The notes under the pieces are model-generated. The model did no database searches. It had not been told where the DNA came from and was given only the letters and a program-made list of their open reading frames with translations. Of a DNA stretch of 64,000 nt, positions 23,201 through 30,527 are shown piece after piece; position 1 is the stretch's first letter, and every line of letters starts with the position of its first letter. The DNA lies in assembly GCA_029215795.1 (NCBI GenBank), contig JARDYH010000003.1, forward strand, positions 174,914,382-174,978,381. The letters run 5' to 3'. This DNA is from Anniella stebbinsi. Lineage: Eukaryota; Chordata; Lepidosauria; Squamata; Anniellidae. Made by a program: the position numbers and the translations under genes.

Positions 23201-26200
23201 AGTTTCATGTAGATGTTAAATAGCATGAGGGATCAAATTGAGCCACCGAACAGAGCAATAACCCCCAGCACCACCTTCTAGTGAAGGGGATGTTACCACC
23301 GTAAAATGATGCCAATCCAGACAGTTGCTCAAGAAGGATATCATGGTTTTTAAAAAGTCTCATGTGTGAATCTTCATAAAAAGTTTCTTCTCCTTTACAA
23401 AATTCCTACGTTCCTGCCAGTGAAATATATGAAATGTATATATTTCATGCCGTTCTTCGTACATCAGTCTTCCCCCACCTGGTGTTCTCCAAATGTTTTC
23501 GGCTCCAACTCTCATCATCCCTGACAATTGGCCACGATAGCTCGAGCTGATGAGTGTTGTAGTCCAAAACAACTGGAAAGCACCAAGTTAGGAAAGGCTG
23601 TCTTACATGAATATTATTTCCAGATAAGAAAAATGTTTACTATCACCCTGTTCAGATGACACACTAGGTGGCTTAGCATTTTGAGCTAAACGTTATGGCT
23701 TAGCATGTCATGTGAACCATAACTTGGCACGTTGTGTGAACCATTCCTAACCATGGTCACCACATAACCAGTTTAGGCTGCTCACTAACCATTTGATGCA
23801 AAAGGGTTAGTGGCCTAACCATGGTTTAGCATGTTGTCTGACAGCCCCTGTCTGTATACTGTCACATATAACGAATGGATACATAATAATATACATGTCA
23901 TTACCTATATGGAAATAGTATCCATATAGTAAAATTTGAATGTATGATGTAGACTTGAGTGTGGGCATGTGTGTTTGTCTGTCTTTAAATGTGTGTATGT
24001 ACGTATATATACAGAGAGAGAGAGAGAGAGAGAGAAGCAGCAAAGCAATAAGGATGGTCTGGATCCCTGTATCTACTGTGGATGCAGTCAGTCTTAAGGT
24101 AAAATGTGTAAGAAAGATGGAAAGACTAACGAGAGTATTAAAAATATTATCTTTTAAGTTAAAACATTTTGGTTTTGTTGTTAGGTCTTTTTGTCATTCA
24201 TATATATAGCTTCTGTAATCCAGATTATAATTCTATAATGTGCTGATGCTTGACAATATGTTTTGTTGAGGTTAGCAAGATAGAGGAAATAACACGTGTA
24301 GAAATTGAGCTTCAAGAGCTGTTTTTGGATTGTTTGTTTGTTTACAGAAACGAGTGTACTTCAGACTTAGAAACAAAGAAACAGGAAAGTTCATGTCAAT
24401 TGACGGAACTATAGATGACTTGAATCTTCTGAGGATACAGGTTACAGACGATACTAAATCTGATGAGCAAGTCTGGTTTTATCAAGATGGATTCATCAAA
24501 TGTAGGGTAAGGTTCTATATGAAACAGCCCTTGCTAATGTATGTTCAGTATCCTTCACACACACTTTCCATTAAAAAATAAATAGAAAATTGTATTCACT
24601 TGTTAGAGAACAAAGAGAGTGCTGAAATGGATCCATTTTCTTCATGTTTTTCATTTTGGAGAGCTGCTCTTCAACCATTCCTGCTTTGTTGAAGAACATG
24701 GTGATACCCGTTTTCATAATATTTGTTTTCTCCTTTCTATTAACATGGCTGGAGTAAATAGAAGGTAGATCTGGAAGTACTGGTTGATCTCAAGGTGATT
24801 TGCAGTTCTCAATTTTTTAACAACAGCAATAACAATAAATGCTCCTCTCTTCTAAATAATTAGGCTGCTGGGATGGAAGAAAGCTTGGGGTGAAAACTAA
24901 GAACAGATTTTTGTATAAGACTGTGTGTTCAGGGGTACCCATGTTCCTTAATTCTAAGAGTATGTACCTGAGTTAATGGACCTTGGGTTTTTAGGAAAAA
25001 CAAAGTAAATCTCGCATGCCTAAAGTTTGCTTTAGTGGGTGCACAGTCCCTTGGCCTGTGGCCACCAATGCACCTTTCCCTGGCACAAAATGGCAACCCT
25101 AGACTGCATGCTTCTGCTGCCAATCACTCCCTCTTCCCTTTAGATTTGGGGGGTCATAGATAGTAGCTTCCATCTTATAGTGTTGCCCACTGGGTGACAG
25201 CAATACCAGGTGTGTGGTGGGGAAGGGGGTCTTGATGGAACCAGGGTGGCAGCACCGCTTGGTGGGGACCAAAGGGCAGTGGGATAGACATACCAGCGGC
25301 CCCTACCAGAATGCATTGACCCCAGTAGCTCCCCCAGGGTGCCAGGCACTAGTGCAGGACCTGTCTATTAATCATCTTTTTCTCAAATTGGATTTTTGAG
25401 GATTGCAGCTCCACATAAATTCTTAAAGAAAACAGATTAAGTAACTTGTTACACCAAGCTCAGTAGTTGAACTTTATGTTGAAGATTGTATTTTTTAAAA
25501 TCTATAATTACATTCAAACAAAATCAAGATGACTGAATAACATGGAACAACTGAATTGTGGCCAGCTTTAAGTACTACAAATGTTTGGGGGTGGAGAGGG
25601 GATCAAGTAGTAATCAGCAGAGAGTAAGTTATTGGGTTGTATTAATCATTTTGGTTTGCCTTTTTCTGTACTGATGATTTTAGGATTCTGAGCACTTCAA
25701 AAACAAAGATTCTTTATATTTGCTATTACCTTGAACTATTGACAATGAACTATGAGAGGAAATGTTGAATTGTAAAAGCAGTCTGTTAGAGCACTAATAA
25801 GAATAACCTCACTACCTGATTCCCGCTTTTTAGGGACACATTTTTCTGTGTTACAATCAAATTACAAACTTACTTCTACAATACCTGCCAGCACTAACCT
25901 AGCCGTCAACTCCAAACAATTCACTTTGAAGAAAATCCTATTGAGTTACATATTTCTATGATCAAAATGTTCAGCTGTAACATCAAATGAAGTGAACCGA
26001 GTTTCAGTGACAAGCCATCTGTGTATTTGTCTGTCTCTCGATTTCAAAGTTGTATAACATCTCTCAAAGCCTTCTGCCAAAGAGAGAGATTTCTCAACTG
26101 CATCAGTTACTTTCTATTAGAGGAATGATTTCCTTCTTTTCAATAAAGTCAAAAGCATGTTTGAACATGGACAAATCATTAGCTATGGGCTTATGACACA

Positions 26201-29200
26201 CTGTAAAAGTGGAGGTGTTGGTTTGAATGCCCCACCTAAACAATACAAAAGGGCTTTCAGTATTTTCAGTGGTGATGTTTAGTAATATTCATGTGGCATT
26301 ACACCATGGCTTTCATTTCCCTTCATTTGAGCACGTTCAGCTAAATTCTTGCAGAATTAGAAAGAGGCAGTTGCCGAGTAATTTGCATGAAGAAGGGCCA
26401 GGTTTAACTCCTGGAGTCTCCTGTTAAAAAGATGTCAAGCAGCAGAGTTGGAAAATGCCATCACACATACCCTTGGGGAGAGAGAGAGAACAGGCTAAAT
26501 GGAGCAGTCATTTCACTCAATTTGGCAGCTTGAAATATTTAAACGTGTTTACTTAGAAGCCAAATTCCTTTGCTTGCATTTACTTGCAAGTTAAGTGTGC
26601 TTAGCACTTGGTGAACAGAGAATGTTTATAATTCAGTGTATCTTAAATGTCAAGTGACTAGAATCCTTTTATTTTTCAACTCTAAACATTTTGCAGCACT
26701 TTAGTACAATCTTCTCTTCTATGTGACAAAGATGAGGCGTGACAAAACTTTAACAGAATTGGTCAGGTTACTATAAACTTGAGCTAACAAATCATGATGT
26801 TAATGTGTGGTAATACTATTAGAATCCCTACACAGTGAAAATCGCAGTTCACAGTAAATTGCCAATAGAGACACGAACATATCCACAATACATATCCACA
26901 TATGTATACACAATACATATGCATAATTACTGCTAGTAAGATCAAGGGACTAATTGATACTGTTTTTGTTAACTGCACAGCTGGCAGAAGACTTCTGCTT
27001 AACAATTGTAGGAAACTTGATCACTCCTGGTGCAAAACTGGGCCTGGCACTTCAGCAGAATGAAGAAAAGCAAAACTGGAGTATTAAACCAGATAACAGA
27101 ATTTTCAGCAAGATGAAACCCAATTTGGTATTAGATATTAAAGGTAAGAACTTCTTGGTGATAAGTTACGAGTATCTCTAGGATGGTGTGTACTGAGAAT
27201 AAACACCCATAAGATGTTGGAATAAATATATTGTTCCATTTCGTTCACTTTAGATCTAGAGTGAGCAGAAGGTAGATCCGGATCTACTGGTAGATATCTG
27301 GGTGATTTTCCAGTAGATCAACAAAGGTTTCTGACTCCCAATTGTTTAACAACAACAGTGTCTCCCTCCTCGAAATAATTAGGCTCCTGAGATGGAAAAA
27401 AGCTTGGGGAGAAAACCAAGAGTGGATTTTTGTGTGCCAGGGCTGTGAGCTCAGTTCTGGCACTAAAAACCAGTCCCTGGGCTGAGCATGTACTCAGGGG
27501 CACCTTGTTCCTTAATTCCAAGAGTATTGCCCCCACCCCCATCCCAAGCCATTCCTTTGCCACTGGCTCTGGTTTGGTGGACCTTGGGGTTTTAGTAAAA
27601 AGCAAAGTAGATCCCACAAGTCTGAAGTCTGCCCACTCTTGCTTTAGGATTGTGAAGCATGCAGTTCACAAATTCCACTTCAGTAACAGCCCAGTATATT
27701 CTGATAGCTGCCGTCCTTCCTATTTGGTTAGTTTAGAGCTAGACTCTTTTTAAAAGCATGTTTTCCAAAATAGGGGATTACAGAGAGATACCTTTTGAAT
27801 CCTTATACCTAATAAGAGATGGTAGACAGAGTTCACTTTGGCCTAGGTAGGGGGCCTGGACAGTCAATGTAAAGAACCAAGAGCGTGGTTTAATCTCATA
27901 GAGAAGGACTCCTGAAAACCAAAACACATGCCCATAATAGAATGACTGGGATAGGGTGGGGCGGGGGAGAGAGCACCACAATTGTTTTCTCCAAATCTAC
28001 TCACTAACACGGACCACAAGAATATACCTCAGCCATCTGGGTTTCATAGATTTGGATCAATGCTTTTAAAAATGATGCTTTTATAACTGCTCGTGTAGGG
28101 AAAAGTCTATAAATTATTAAAGGAAGCATAATTTTGGTTTGTTAATGTATCCTTTAGCCATTAATAAATCATTTTTGCCACTGAGTTTAAGGCTGATAAT
28201 TATATTCAGTGTGATTTATAGGAGATACTTGTCCTTATCTAGCTTTTGTCATGACCAAATAGTTGCACATAACAACCTGCTTCCCCAGATGTAATTTCTA
28301 TTCACAATAAAAGACATATCCAGCCACTTTAACAGTTTGTGAGCATTTGCAATCCAGATGTGTATTGACAATGTATGCAATAGAGTATTTATGTTCAGGC
28401 TGGATTTTGGTGATGGCCTTTTCTGAACACTTGAGCAGTTTTATTTTGTATATGTGGTAGGTATGACTTTGTAGAGAGGGGGCACCCTTGAGCAGATACT
28501 GGTTTTATCGTACGTAGGCCATGTAGTAAATCTGATTTTTCTTTGAACTGCATAGGATTAAATAATGAAAGTATGTAATCATTCTAGCAAGTTGTAAGAT
28601 CTATTGCTTGTATCAAAGCAGTGTATTATTTCTTAATTAGTAGAGCTAATATTTACTGAATATTTTTTGTAAACTGCCCAGAAAGCTTCAGCTATTGGGC
28701 GGTATAAAAATGCAATAAATAAATAATTTCTAGACATATCAGAATTTTTAGTCTAATACTAGAAAACTGACAGGGTGTCCAGTGGTACCTTAAAGACTAA
28801 ACTAAAAGCATTAGTTAGGATATTCATTCCTGTCTTATCATGAGTTTGTAGTAGTTCATAATGTGTGAGATGATGCCCTCTTCAGGATGTAGTGAATTAT
28901 GGCAATACAGTAACAGCTCAGTCCTTAGACATACAACCTGTTGAGTTTAATAGGACTTATTACCAAGTAAGTATATATAGGATTACTCCTTAACTTACTA
29001 GTCATGGAACCAATAGCTATAAAAGCAAAACTCAAGTTTGCAATTTGTTGCATTTAATCTTTTTTAAAAAAGAAAAGAAAAAAACTAACTACACTGTTAC
29101 TAGCCTCTATGAAAAACTATTTCAGGTAACTTACCAATAACTGGAACTACTCCTAGATTATTTCTCAGTTTATGCCAAATACCCTTTACCTACTCTCCAA

Positions 29201-30527
29201 AACTGTGTCTATTTTTTATTAACTGTAAGCTTTGCATTAATAAGACTTTTTTATTAACTAAACTTTGCATTGATAAGACTTTTTTAAAAAAAATCTTCAA
29301 TGCTTCCCCACCCCCAGCACACTTACTTCTAAATCTTGCCACCCTTTTAATATGAAAGTAATGGTTTTATTTTGATATTGTTAAAATACTTATGGTCCGC
29401 CTTTCGGCTCCTGAAATCCATCCTGAAAATATAATATAACCTTTTCCTGTTAGCTAAAGGTGTAGTAGGCCTTATCTTACGTTGCCTGTGCAGGGCTTGC
29501 ATGCAGCAGAACCAATATACTAATCCTTTTGACTAGTAAACATTCTGTATGAAATGTGATGATTGAGATGGATAAATTGCTTGTATAAAGTCAAGAACTT
29601 GTAATATATATTCAGTGTGAAACTTAATATCAACTATTGTCTCAGAGCATGGTTTGAAGAGATATGGCGTAGCCACCTTGTTGAAGCTAAGCAGATCTGG
29701 GTCTGATTAGTGCCTGGATGGGAGACCACTTGAGAACACTATACAAGCAGGATGGAAATAGAAATGAACAAGTTAACTCCCAAATCGGAAACTTAAAATT
29801 TGGTACATACATGTCCCTATTAAACGAGTTAAACACTTTCAAAAGGAGAAGGAGTTTGGTGGCTTTCAGTTAAACTTATAAGTAAACTTGGGGACCCTGA
29901 TTCCAAAGGGAATGATGTATTTGTAAGTTCCTCACACTGAAGATATGAAGCATATCTAAAATATTTCCTGGAAACACTCATAGCAATATACCACATAGAC
30001 TGGTAATATCTTAAACTGGGGAGCAAGACAGTGAGGAACATCCATCTATACTTGTAGAGTATAACATTCATTTGCATTGCTCTCTGTGGTGGTGGGGTGG
30101 CGGAGAAGACAGAATACATTCAAGAGTGGACCACTCCTGAAGCATTTCCTATGAGCCACATATGGTTCTGCAGTGCTTAGGTAGGCCCTCATTTCTGTAC
30201 ATTTCCAACTTCTCTCTCTTGTGTATATGTTGAGACATTATTGATTATTGTAAGTCCACAGAAATCAGATTCAGGGATTTCAAAGCAGAGACTAAACTGG
30301 ATATAAGCGTAATCCTACAGGAAGGCCTCAAGTACAGAAAATAGAAGGGACAGCACCTAAAACATTTAACATGTGCATCAGAACTATCTGTCTTTGGATC
30401 CCAAGTGCTATACTGACATTATTAACATTTCATTTTAGGGGGGAAACACTATGATCAAAACCACCTCATTGTCAGTTCAATCAGTGAAGACAAGCCAACA
30501 CAGTGCTGGGAGCCACTGGTCATCTAA
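1912..30527 (+). CDS. CRYBG1: CRYBG1 (AIM1), 3' part: nine beta-gamma-crystallin motifs plus ricin-B lectin domain
   Basis: Large non-lens beta-gamma-crystallin protein; in mammals it associates with actin and restrains cell migration. Fourteen exons join in one open frame (1912-2038, 2428-2463, 4690-4847, 5266-5392, 7094-7239, 12880-13006, 13137-13169, 14362-14474, 15215-15344, 18407-18546, 20152-20275, 24348-24506, 26981-27143, 30439-30527), giving 556 residues after a split first codon, then TAA at 30525-30527. Every junction has AG/GT and phases match (0, 1 or 2). Greek-key motifs alternate between 'W(V/I)xYE..' types (exons at 1912, 5266, 12880, 15215, 20152) and the partner types (4690, 7094, 14362, 18407). 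The last three exons form a ricin-B-like beta-trefoil with QxW repeats QVW, QNW and QCW. The mammalian protein has twelve motifs, so the long N-terminal region and about three motifs lie left of the window. The RTN4IP1 and QRSL1 neighbours match human 6q21 synteny, separating it from paralogues CRYBG2 and CRYBG3. Confidence 0.95.
2428..2463 (+). CDS. CRYBG1: CRYBG1 36-bp micro-exon 'GGRKVEYPESPK'
   Basis: Preceded by a T-rich tract ending TAG (acceptor at 2426-2427), followed by GTGAAC. Twelve codons, phase 0 at both ends, linking the preceding motif to the next. The same GGRKVE linker is known in mammalian AIM1. Confidence 0.9.
2464..4689 (+). other. CRYBG1: CRYBG1 intron with foldback transposon
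   Basis: The main content is a roughly 820-bp foldback element (3101-3923). A degenerate tRNA-SINE-like stretch lies near 4462-4640. The preceding intron (2039-2427) has no recognisable element. Confidence 0.85.
3101..3923. mobile_element. Foldback DNA transposon with roughly 155-bp inverted arms
   Basis: The left arm (3101-about 3262) and the reverse complement of the right arm (about 3764-3923) share long matches, for example TGCCTTAATTGA, GCAATGTCACAAATT and GAAATTGGAAG, with roughly three-quarters identity by eye. The GC-rich interior (3289-3690) resembles the elements at 7990-8365 and 17115-17495. No transposase ORF is seen, so it is non-autonomous. Confidence 0.75.
4690..4847 (+). CDS. 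CRYBG1: CRYBG1 exon, crystallin motif with acidic insert
   Basis: Acceptor AAAG ending at 4689, donor GTAAGT at 4848. Encodes 'VIIYEKPFFEGKHVELD', then an acidic loop of Glu, Lys and Ser residues, then 'SIGSLKVKGG'. The insert lengthens the loop between strands relative to a typical motif. Ends in phase 2. Confidence 0.93.
4848..5265 (+). other. CRYBG1: CRYBG1 intron, no recognised element
   Basis: Unique-looking AT-rich sequence. A short stretch near 4905-5050 vaguely resembles the palindromic DNA-element group but has no clear termini. Confidence 0.8.
5266..5392 (+). CDS. CRYBG1: CRYBG1 exon, motif 'WVAYEKPEFAGHQYLLEEG'
   Basis: Acceptor TTTGTAG ending at 5265, donor GTAAGT at 5393. One base completes Val, then 42 codons ending 'SLRPVLG'. 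Canonical Greek-key pattern with YE, F.G and G.Y residues. Confidence 0.95.
5921..5934 (+). repeat. Poly-C run (14 C)
   Basis: Uninterrupted C homopolymer after TTCCT; prone to length variation and sequencing error. Confidence 0.9.
5956..6260 (+). repeat. Direct repeat, copy 1 of a roughly 310-bp segment
   Basis: Shares CTGACAAGAGCCCCCTGGAG, CTGCCTCTCACTCTG and CCAGACAACAGTGGT with 6475-6792 in the same order and orientation. Confidence 0.6.
6475..6792 (+). repeat. Direct repeat, copy 2 of a roughly 310-bp segment
   Basis: Same words as 5956-6260 (see that entry), about 520 bp downstream. Either a local duplication or two insertions of one family. Confidence 0.6.
7094..7239 (+). CDS. CRYBG1: CRYBG1 exon, motif 'MIMYTEKDFGAKG'
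   Basis: Acceptor CCACAG ending at 7093, donor GTAAGT at 7240. Forty-eight codons plus two bases, partner motif to the exon at 5266. Ends 'INVLSG' in phase 2. Confidence 0.93.
7990..8365. mobile_element. CpG-rich non-autonomous element, copy 2 of the 3289-type family
   Basis: Begins with a hairpin (TTGCCCCAGGGTGGCT ... AGCCACCCCGGGGCAA), then AATCCGCGCTGCATCAGTTA, AAAAGTTGGAGACTTA, and ends near GGTGGCAACTCAGC ... GAAGACAGCCCC, words shared with the copies at 3289-3690 and 17115-17495. Confidence 0.65.
9175..9485 (+). mobile_element. CR1-like LINE 3' segment
   Basis: AGATTAGACAAATTCATGGA, ATACCAGTTGCTGGAGAACA, CACAGGCACCTGGTTGGCCA and ACCAGAATGCTGGACTAGAT in order: a very common squamate repeat remembered as a CR1-like 3' region. 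Confidence 0.6.
9957..10180 (+). mobile_element. tRNA-derived Sauria-type SINE
   Basis: Starts GTGGTGTAGTGGCTAGAGTG (A-box like), then GACCTGGGTTCTACT (degraded B-box region), then CACAGGGTTGTTGTGAGGAT, and ends in A-rich repeats. This layout is the squamate-specific Sauria SINE as I remember it. Confidence 0.75.
10631..10694 (+). repeat. TC/CA compound microsatellite
   Basis: About 15 CT units followed by about 11 CA units, slightly interrupted at the end. Confidence 0.9.
10858..11047 (+). mobile_element. Second tRNA-derived squamate SINE
   Basis: TAGTTCAGTGGTAGAGCACC (A-box like), GATGCAATTCCTGCC (B-box position), then GGTAGGGCTGGGAAAACTCG and GACTCAGTATCAGGCAGCTT. Head is tRNA-like, but the body differs from the Sauria type. 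Confidence 0.7.
11215..11248 (+). repeat. TC microsatellite
   Basis: About 16 uninterrupted CT units. Confidence 0.9.
12880..13006 (+). CDS. CRYBG1: CRYBG1 exon, motif 'WVAYENPDFTGEQYILDKG'
   Basis: T-run then CAG acceptor ending 12879, donor GTAAGT at 13007. One base plus 42 codons ending 'SIQPLIL'. Strong Greek-key pattern. Confidence 0.95.
13137..13169 (+). CDS. CRYBG1: CRYBG1 33-bp micro-exon 'DNTGDHMGKFK'
   Basis: Acceptor TTTTAG ending 13136, donor GTAAAA at 13170; eleven codons, phase 0. It sits only 130 bp after the preceding exon and parallels the 36-bp micro-exon at 2428, so two of the motif pairs share this architecture. Confidence 0.88.
13170..14361 (+). other. CRYBG1: CRYBG1 intron with one palindromic element
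   Basis: Holds the 127-bp palindromic repeat at 13419-13545. The rest is unremarkable. Confidence 0.8.
13419..13545. mobile_element. 'CTAGATGTTTTGGCC' palindromic repeat, best copy
   Basis: GGGGCAACTTGTAGCCCTCT at the left pairs with AGGGCCACAAATTGCCC at the right; the central arms are TAACTCCCAT and AGGAGTTGTAGG. Most intact member of a family with at least eight copies here. Confidence 0.7.
14362..14474 (+). CDS. CRYBG1: CRYBG1 exon, degenerate crystallin motif 'VQLFSEPEFQG'
   Basis: Acceptor AAAG ending 14361, donor GTAAGT at 14475. Thirty-seven codons plus two bases. PEFQG turn retained; the rest is shortened and Glu/Lys/Ser-rich, ending 'SSKVLSG'. Confidence 0.9.
14475..15214 (+). other. 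CRYBG1: CRYBG1 intron with repeat 3' end
   Basis: Around 14595-14740 lies a copy of the common 'GCCGAAGCTCCCTGGGCGGT' type repeat tail followed by A-rich sequence; the remainder is unremarkable. Confidence 0.75.
15215..15344 (+). CDS. CRYBG1: CRYBG1 exon, motif 'WIAYDKENFFGNQYVLEEG'
   Basis: Acceptor TTGCAG ending 15214, donor GTAAGT at 15345. One base plus 43 codons, ending 'SLQVVNI'. The frame remains open past the donor, but the consensus GTAAGT fixes the end. Confidence 0.93.
15377..15560 (+). repeat. TTG/TTA microsatellite joined to a LINE-like tail
   Basis: TTG repeats (15377-15402) run into TTA/ATT repeats (15402-15425), then ACCGCCCCATAGCCAAAGCT and CTCTGGGCGGTTTACAAA. Microsatellites commonly grow at such repeat ends. 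Confidence 0.7.
17115..17495. mobile_element. CpG-rich non-autonomous element, copy 3 of the 3289-type family
   Basis: Shares CTGCGTCAGTTATATGA, GTTGGGGACTTAC, GTTCTGGTGGAAGGCAAC and CCAGGAAGAGGGC with the interior of 3101-3923, in the same orientation. Starts with a hairpin around a TTATATGA loop. Confidence 0.7.
18174..18292. mobile_element. Palindromic repeat, same family as 13419
   Basis: GTTTTGGCCTACAGTTCC ... GGGAGTTGTAGGCCAAAAC ... GGGCTGCAAGTTGCCC. Clear inverted arms. Confidence 0.65.
18407..18546 (+). CDS. CRYBG1: CRYBG1 exon, motif 'LIVLFEKENFKGKKMEF'
   Basis: Acceptor AAACAG ending 18406, donor GTAAGT at 18547. Forty-six codons plus two bases; ends 'SVEICGG' in phase 2. Confidence 0.93.
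18547..20151 (+). other. CRYBG1: CRYBG1 intron
   Basis: Contains a weak MIR-like stretch (18693-18790), a DNA-element-like region (about 18880-19200) with repeated 'GTTAAC' words, and a 24-bp tandem duplication (19227-19274). Confidence 0.75.
19227..19274 (+). repeat. Perfect 24-bp tandem duplication
   Basis: Unit beginning TTTATCCTGGTAAAAG occurs at 19227-19250 and again at 19251-19274 with no difference. Confidence 0.85.
20152..20275 (+). CDS. CRYBG1: CRYBG1 exon, last crystallin motif 'WIIYEHNNYKGRQ'
   Basis: Acceptor TTTCAG ending 20151, donor GTAAGT at 20276. One base plus 41 codons ending 'SLRPLLQ'. Final Greek key before the lectin domain. Confidence 0.94.
20970..21335 (+). mobile_element. 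LINE-like 3' tails
   Basis: TTTATTGCATTCCTATTCTG and CTCTGGGCGAATTACAAA, followed by CTCCTGAAAACACATCTTTT, CACACAGGCTTTCCCTGGGC and an A-rich end. Probably two adjoining fragments. Confidence 0.55.
21440..21765 (-). mobile_element. LINE 3'-segment, minus orientation
   Basis: Plus strand shows ATTCTATAATTGGGGGGCAC, GAGAAGGCTCTTTCTCTTGT and TTAGGGCTTTCAAAGTCAAT, the reverse complement of words in 43925-44400 and 56840-57560. Confidence 0.6.
22130..22474. mobile_element. CpG-rich inverted-repeat element (MITE-like)
   Basis: Bounded by CCTCCACAAG (22130-22139) and its exact reverse complement (22465-22474). Inside are inverted copies of GATTATGCGCATTATCG (22165 and 22359 regions) and many GCGCAT/AATGCGC words. 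CpG is very dense compared with neighbouring DNA. No ORF suggests a transposase. Confidence 0.6.
22600..23340 (-). mobile_element. L2/CR1-like LINE fragment, reverse transcriptase remains
   Basis: On the minus strand 23056-22769 encodes 'SLSPMLFNIYMKLLDEVV', 'GCHQYAYGIQLYF' (degraded YADDTQLYF) and 'MGWMRANKLKRNPDKTEAL'. The active-site Asp pair is lost (YAYG). A second partial copy of the same stretch lies at 23165-23285. Confidence 0.7.
23475..23602. mobile_element. Palindromic repeat, same family as 13419
   Basis: TCTCCAAATGTTTTCGGCTC ... TGTTGTAGTCCAAAACAACTGG, diverged arms, flanked by ACCTGGTG and CACCAAGTTAGG. Confidence 0.6.
24013..24035 (+). repeat. GA microsatellite
   Basis: About 11 AG units, preceded by an alternating AT/GT tract. 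Confidence 0.9.
24348..24506 (+). CDS. CRYBG1: CRYBG1 exon, ricin-B lectin repeat 1
   Basis: Acceptor TTACAG ending 24347, donor GTAAGG at 24507. Fifty-three codons beginning 'KRVYFRLRNKETGKFM' and containing 'DEQVWFYQDG', the first QxW motif of the beta-trefoil. Phase 0 at both ends. Confidence 0.94.
24507..26980 (+). other. CRYBG1: CRYBG1 intron with 'AGATCTGGA' repeat copy A
   Basis: Copy A of the four-copy repeat lies at 24755-25045. Sequence from 25400 to 26980 shows no recognised element. Confidence 0.8.
24755..25045 (+). repeat. 'GTAGATCTGGA' interspersed repeat, copy A
   Basis: GTAGATCTGGAAGTACTGGT, TTTTTTAACAACAGCAA, GGAAGAAAGCTTGGGGTGAA and GGACCTTGGGTTTTTAGGAA. The same words in the same order occur in copies B and C. 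Confidence 0.65.
26981..27143 (+). CDS. CRYBG1: CRYBG1 exon, ricin-B lectin repeat 2
   Basis: Acceptor GCACAG ending 26980, donor GTAAGA at 27144. Begins 'LAEDFCLTIVG', contains 'KQNWSIK' (second QxW) and 'NLVLDIKG'. Fifty-four codons plus one base. Confidence 0.94.
27240..27645 (+). repeat. 'GTAGATCTGGA' interspersed repeat, copy B
   Basis: GAGCAGAAGGTAGATCCGGA, TTGTTTAACAACAACAG, AAAGCTTGGGGAGAAAACCA, GGACCTTGGGGTTTTAGTAA. Longest copy. Confidence 0.65.
29665..29752 (+). mobile_element. 5S-rRNA-derived fragment (5S-type SINE or pseudogene)
   Basis: AAGCTAAGCAG (29684-29694, 5S A-box), GATTAGTGCCTGGATG and GGATGGGAGACC (29716-29727, C-box) follow the 5S rRNA order and spacing. The 5' third of 5S is absent. 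Confidence 0.7.
30439..30527 (+). CDS. CRYBG1: CRYBG1 terminal coding exon, ricin-B lectin repeat 3 and stop
   Basis: Acceptor TTTTAG ending 30438. Two bases complete Gly, then 'GKHYDQNHLIV' and the third QxW motif 'QCWEPLVI', followed by TAA at 30525-30527. Confidence 0.93.

Larger units (their letters stand above)
20276..24347 (+). other. CRYBG1: CRYBG1 long intron with nested transposons
   Basis: Nearly all of 20970-23850 is repeat. In order: LINE-like tails (20970-21335), a minus-strand LINE segment (21440-21765), an AT-rich tail (21770-21970), a CpG-rich inverted-repeat element (22130-22474), a minus-strand L2/CR1-like reverse transcriptase piece (22600-23340), a palindromic repeat (23475-23602) and a further DNA-element region (23644-23850), then a GA microsatellite. 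Confidence 0.85.
27144..30438 (+). other. CRYBG1: CRYBG1 intron with 5S-derived fragment
   Basis: Contains copy B of the four-copy repeat (27240-27645), a minus-strand LINE-like tail (28655-28735), a short palindromic-type fragment near 28908-28990 and a 5S-rRNA-like fragment (29665-29752). Confidence 0.8.

Noticed and set aside
25140..25400. GC-rich stretch considered as a further CRYBG1 exon
   Set aside because: No splice-flanked open frame joins the neighbouring phases, and the exons at 24348 and 26981 are contiguous in the protein.
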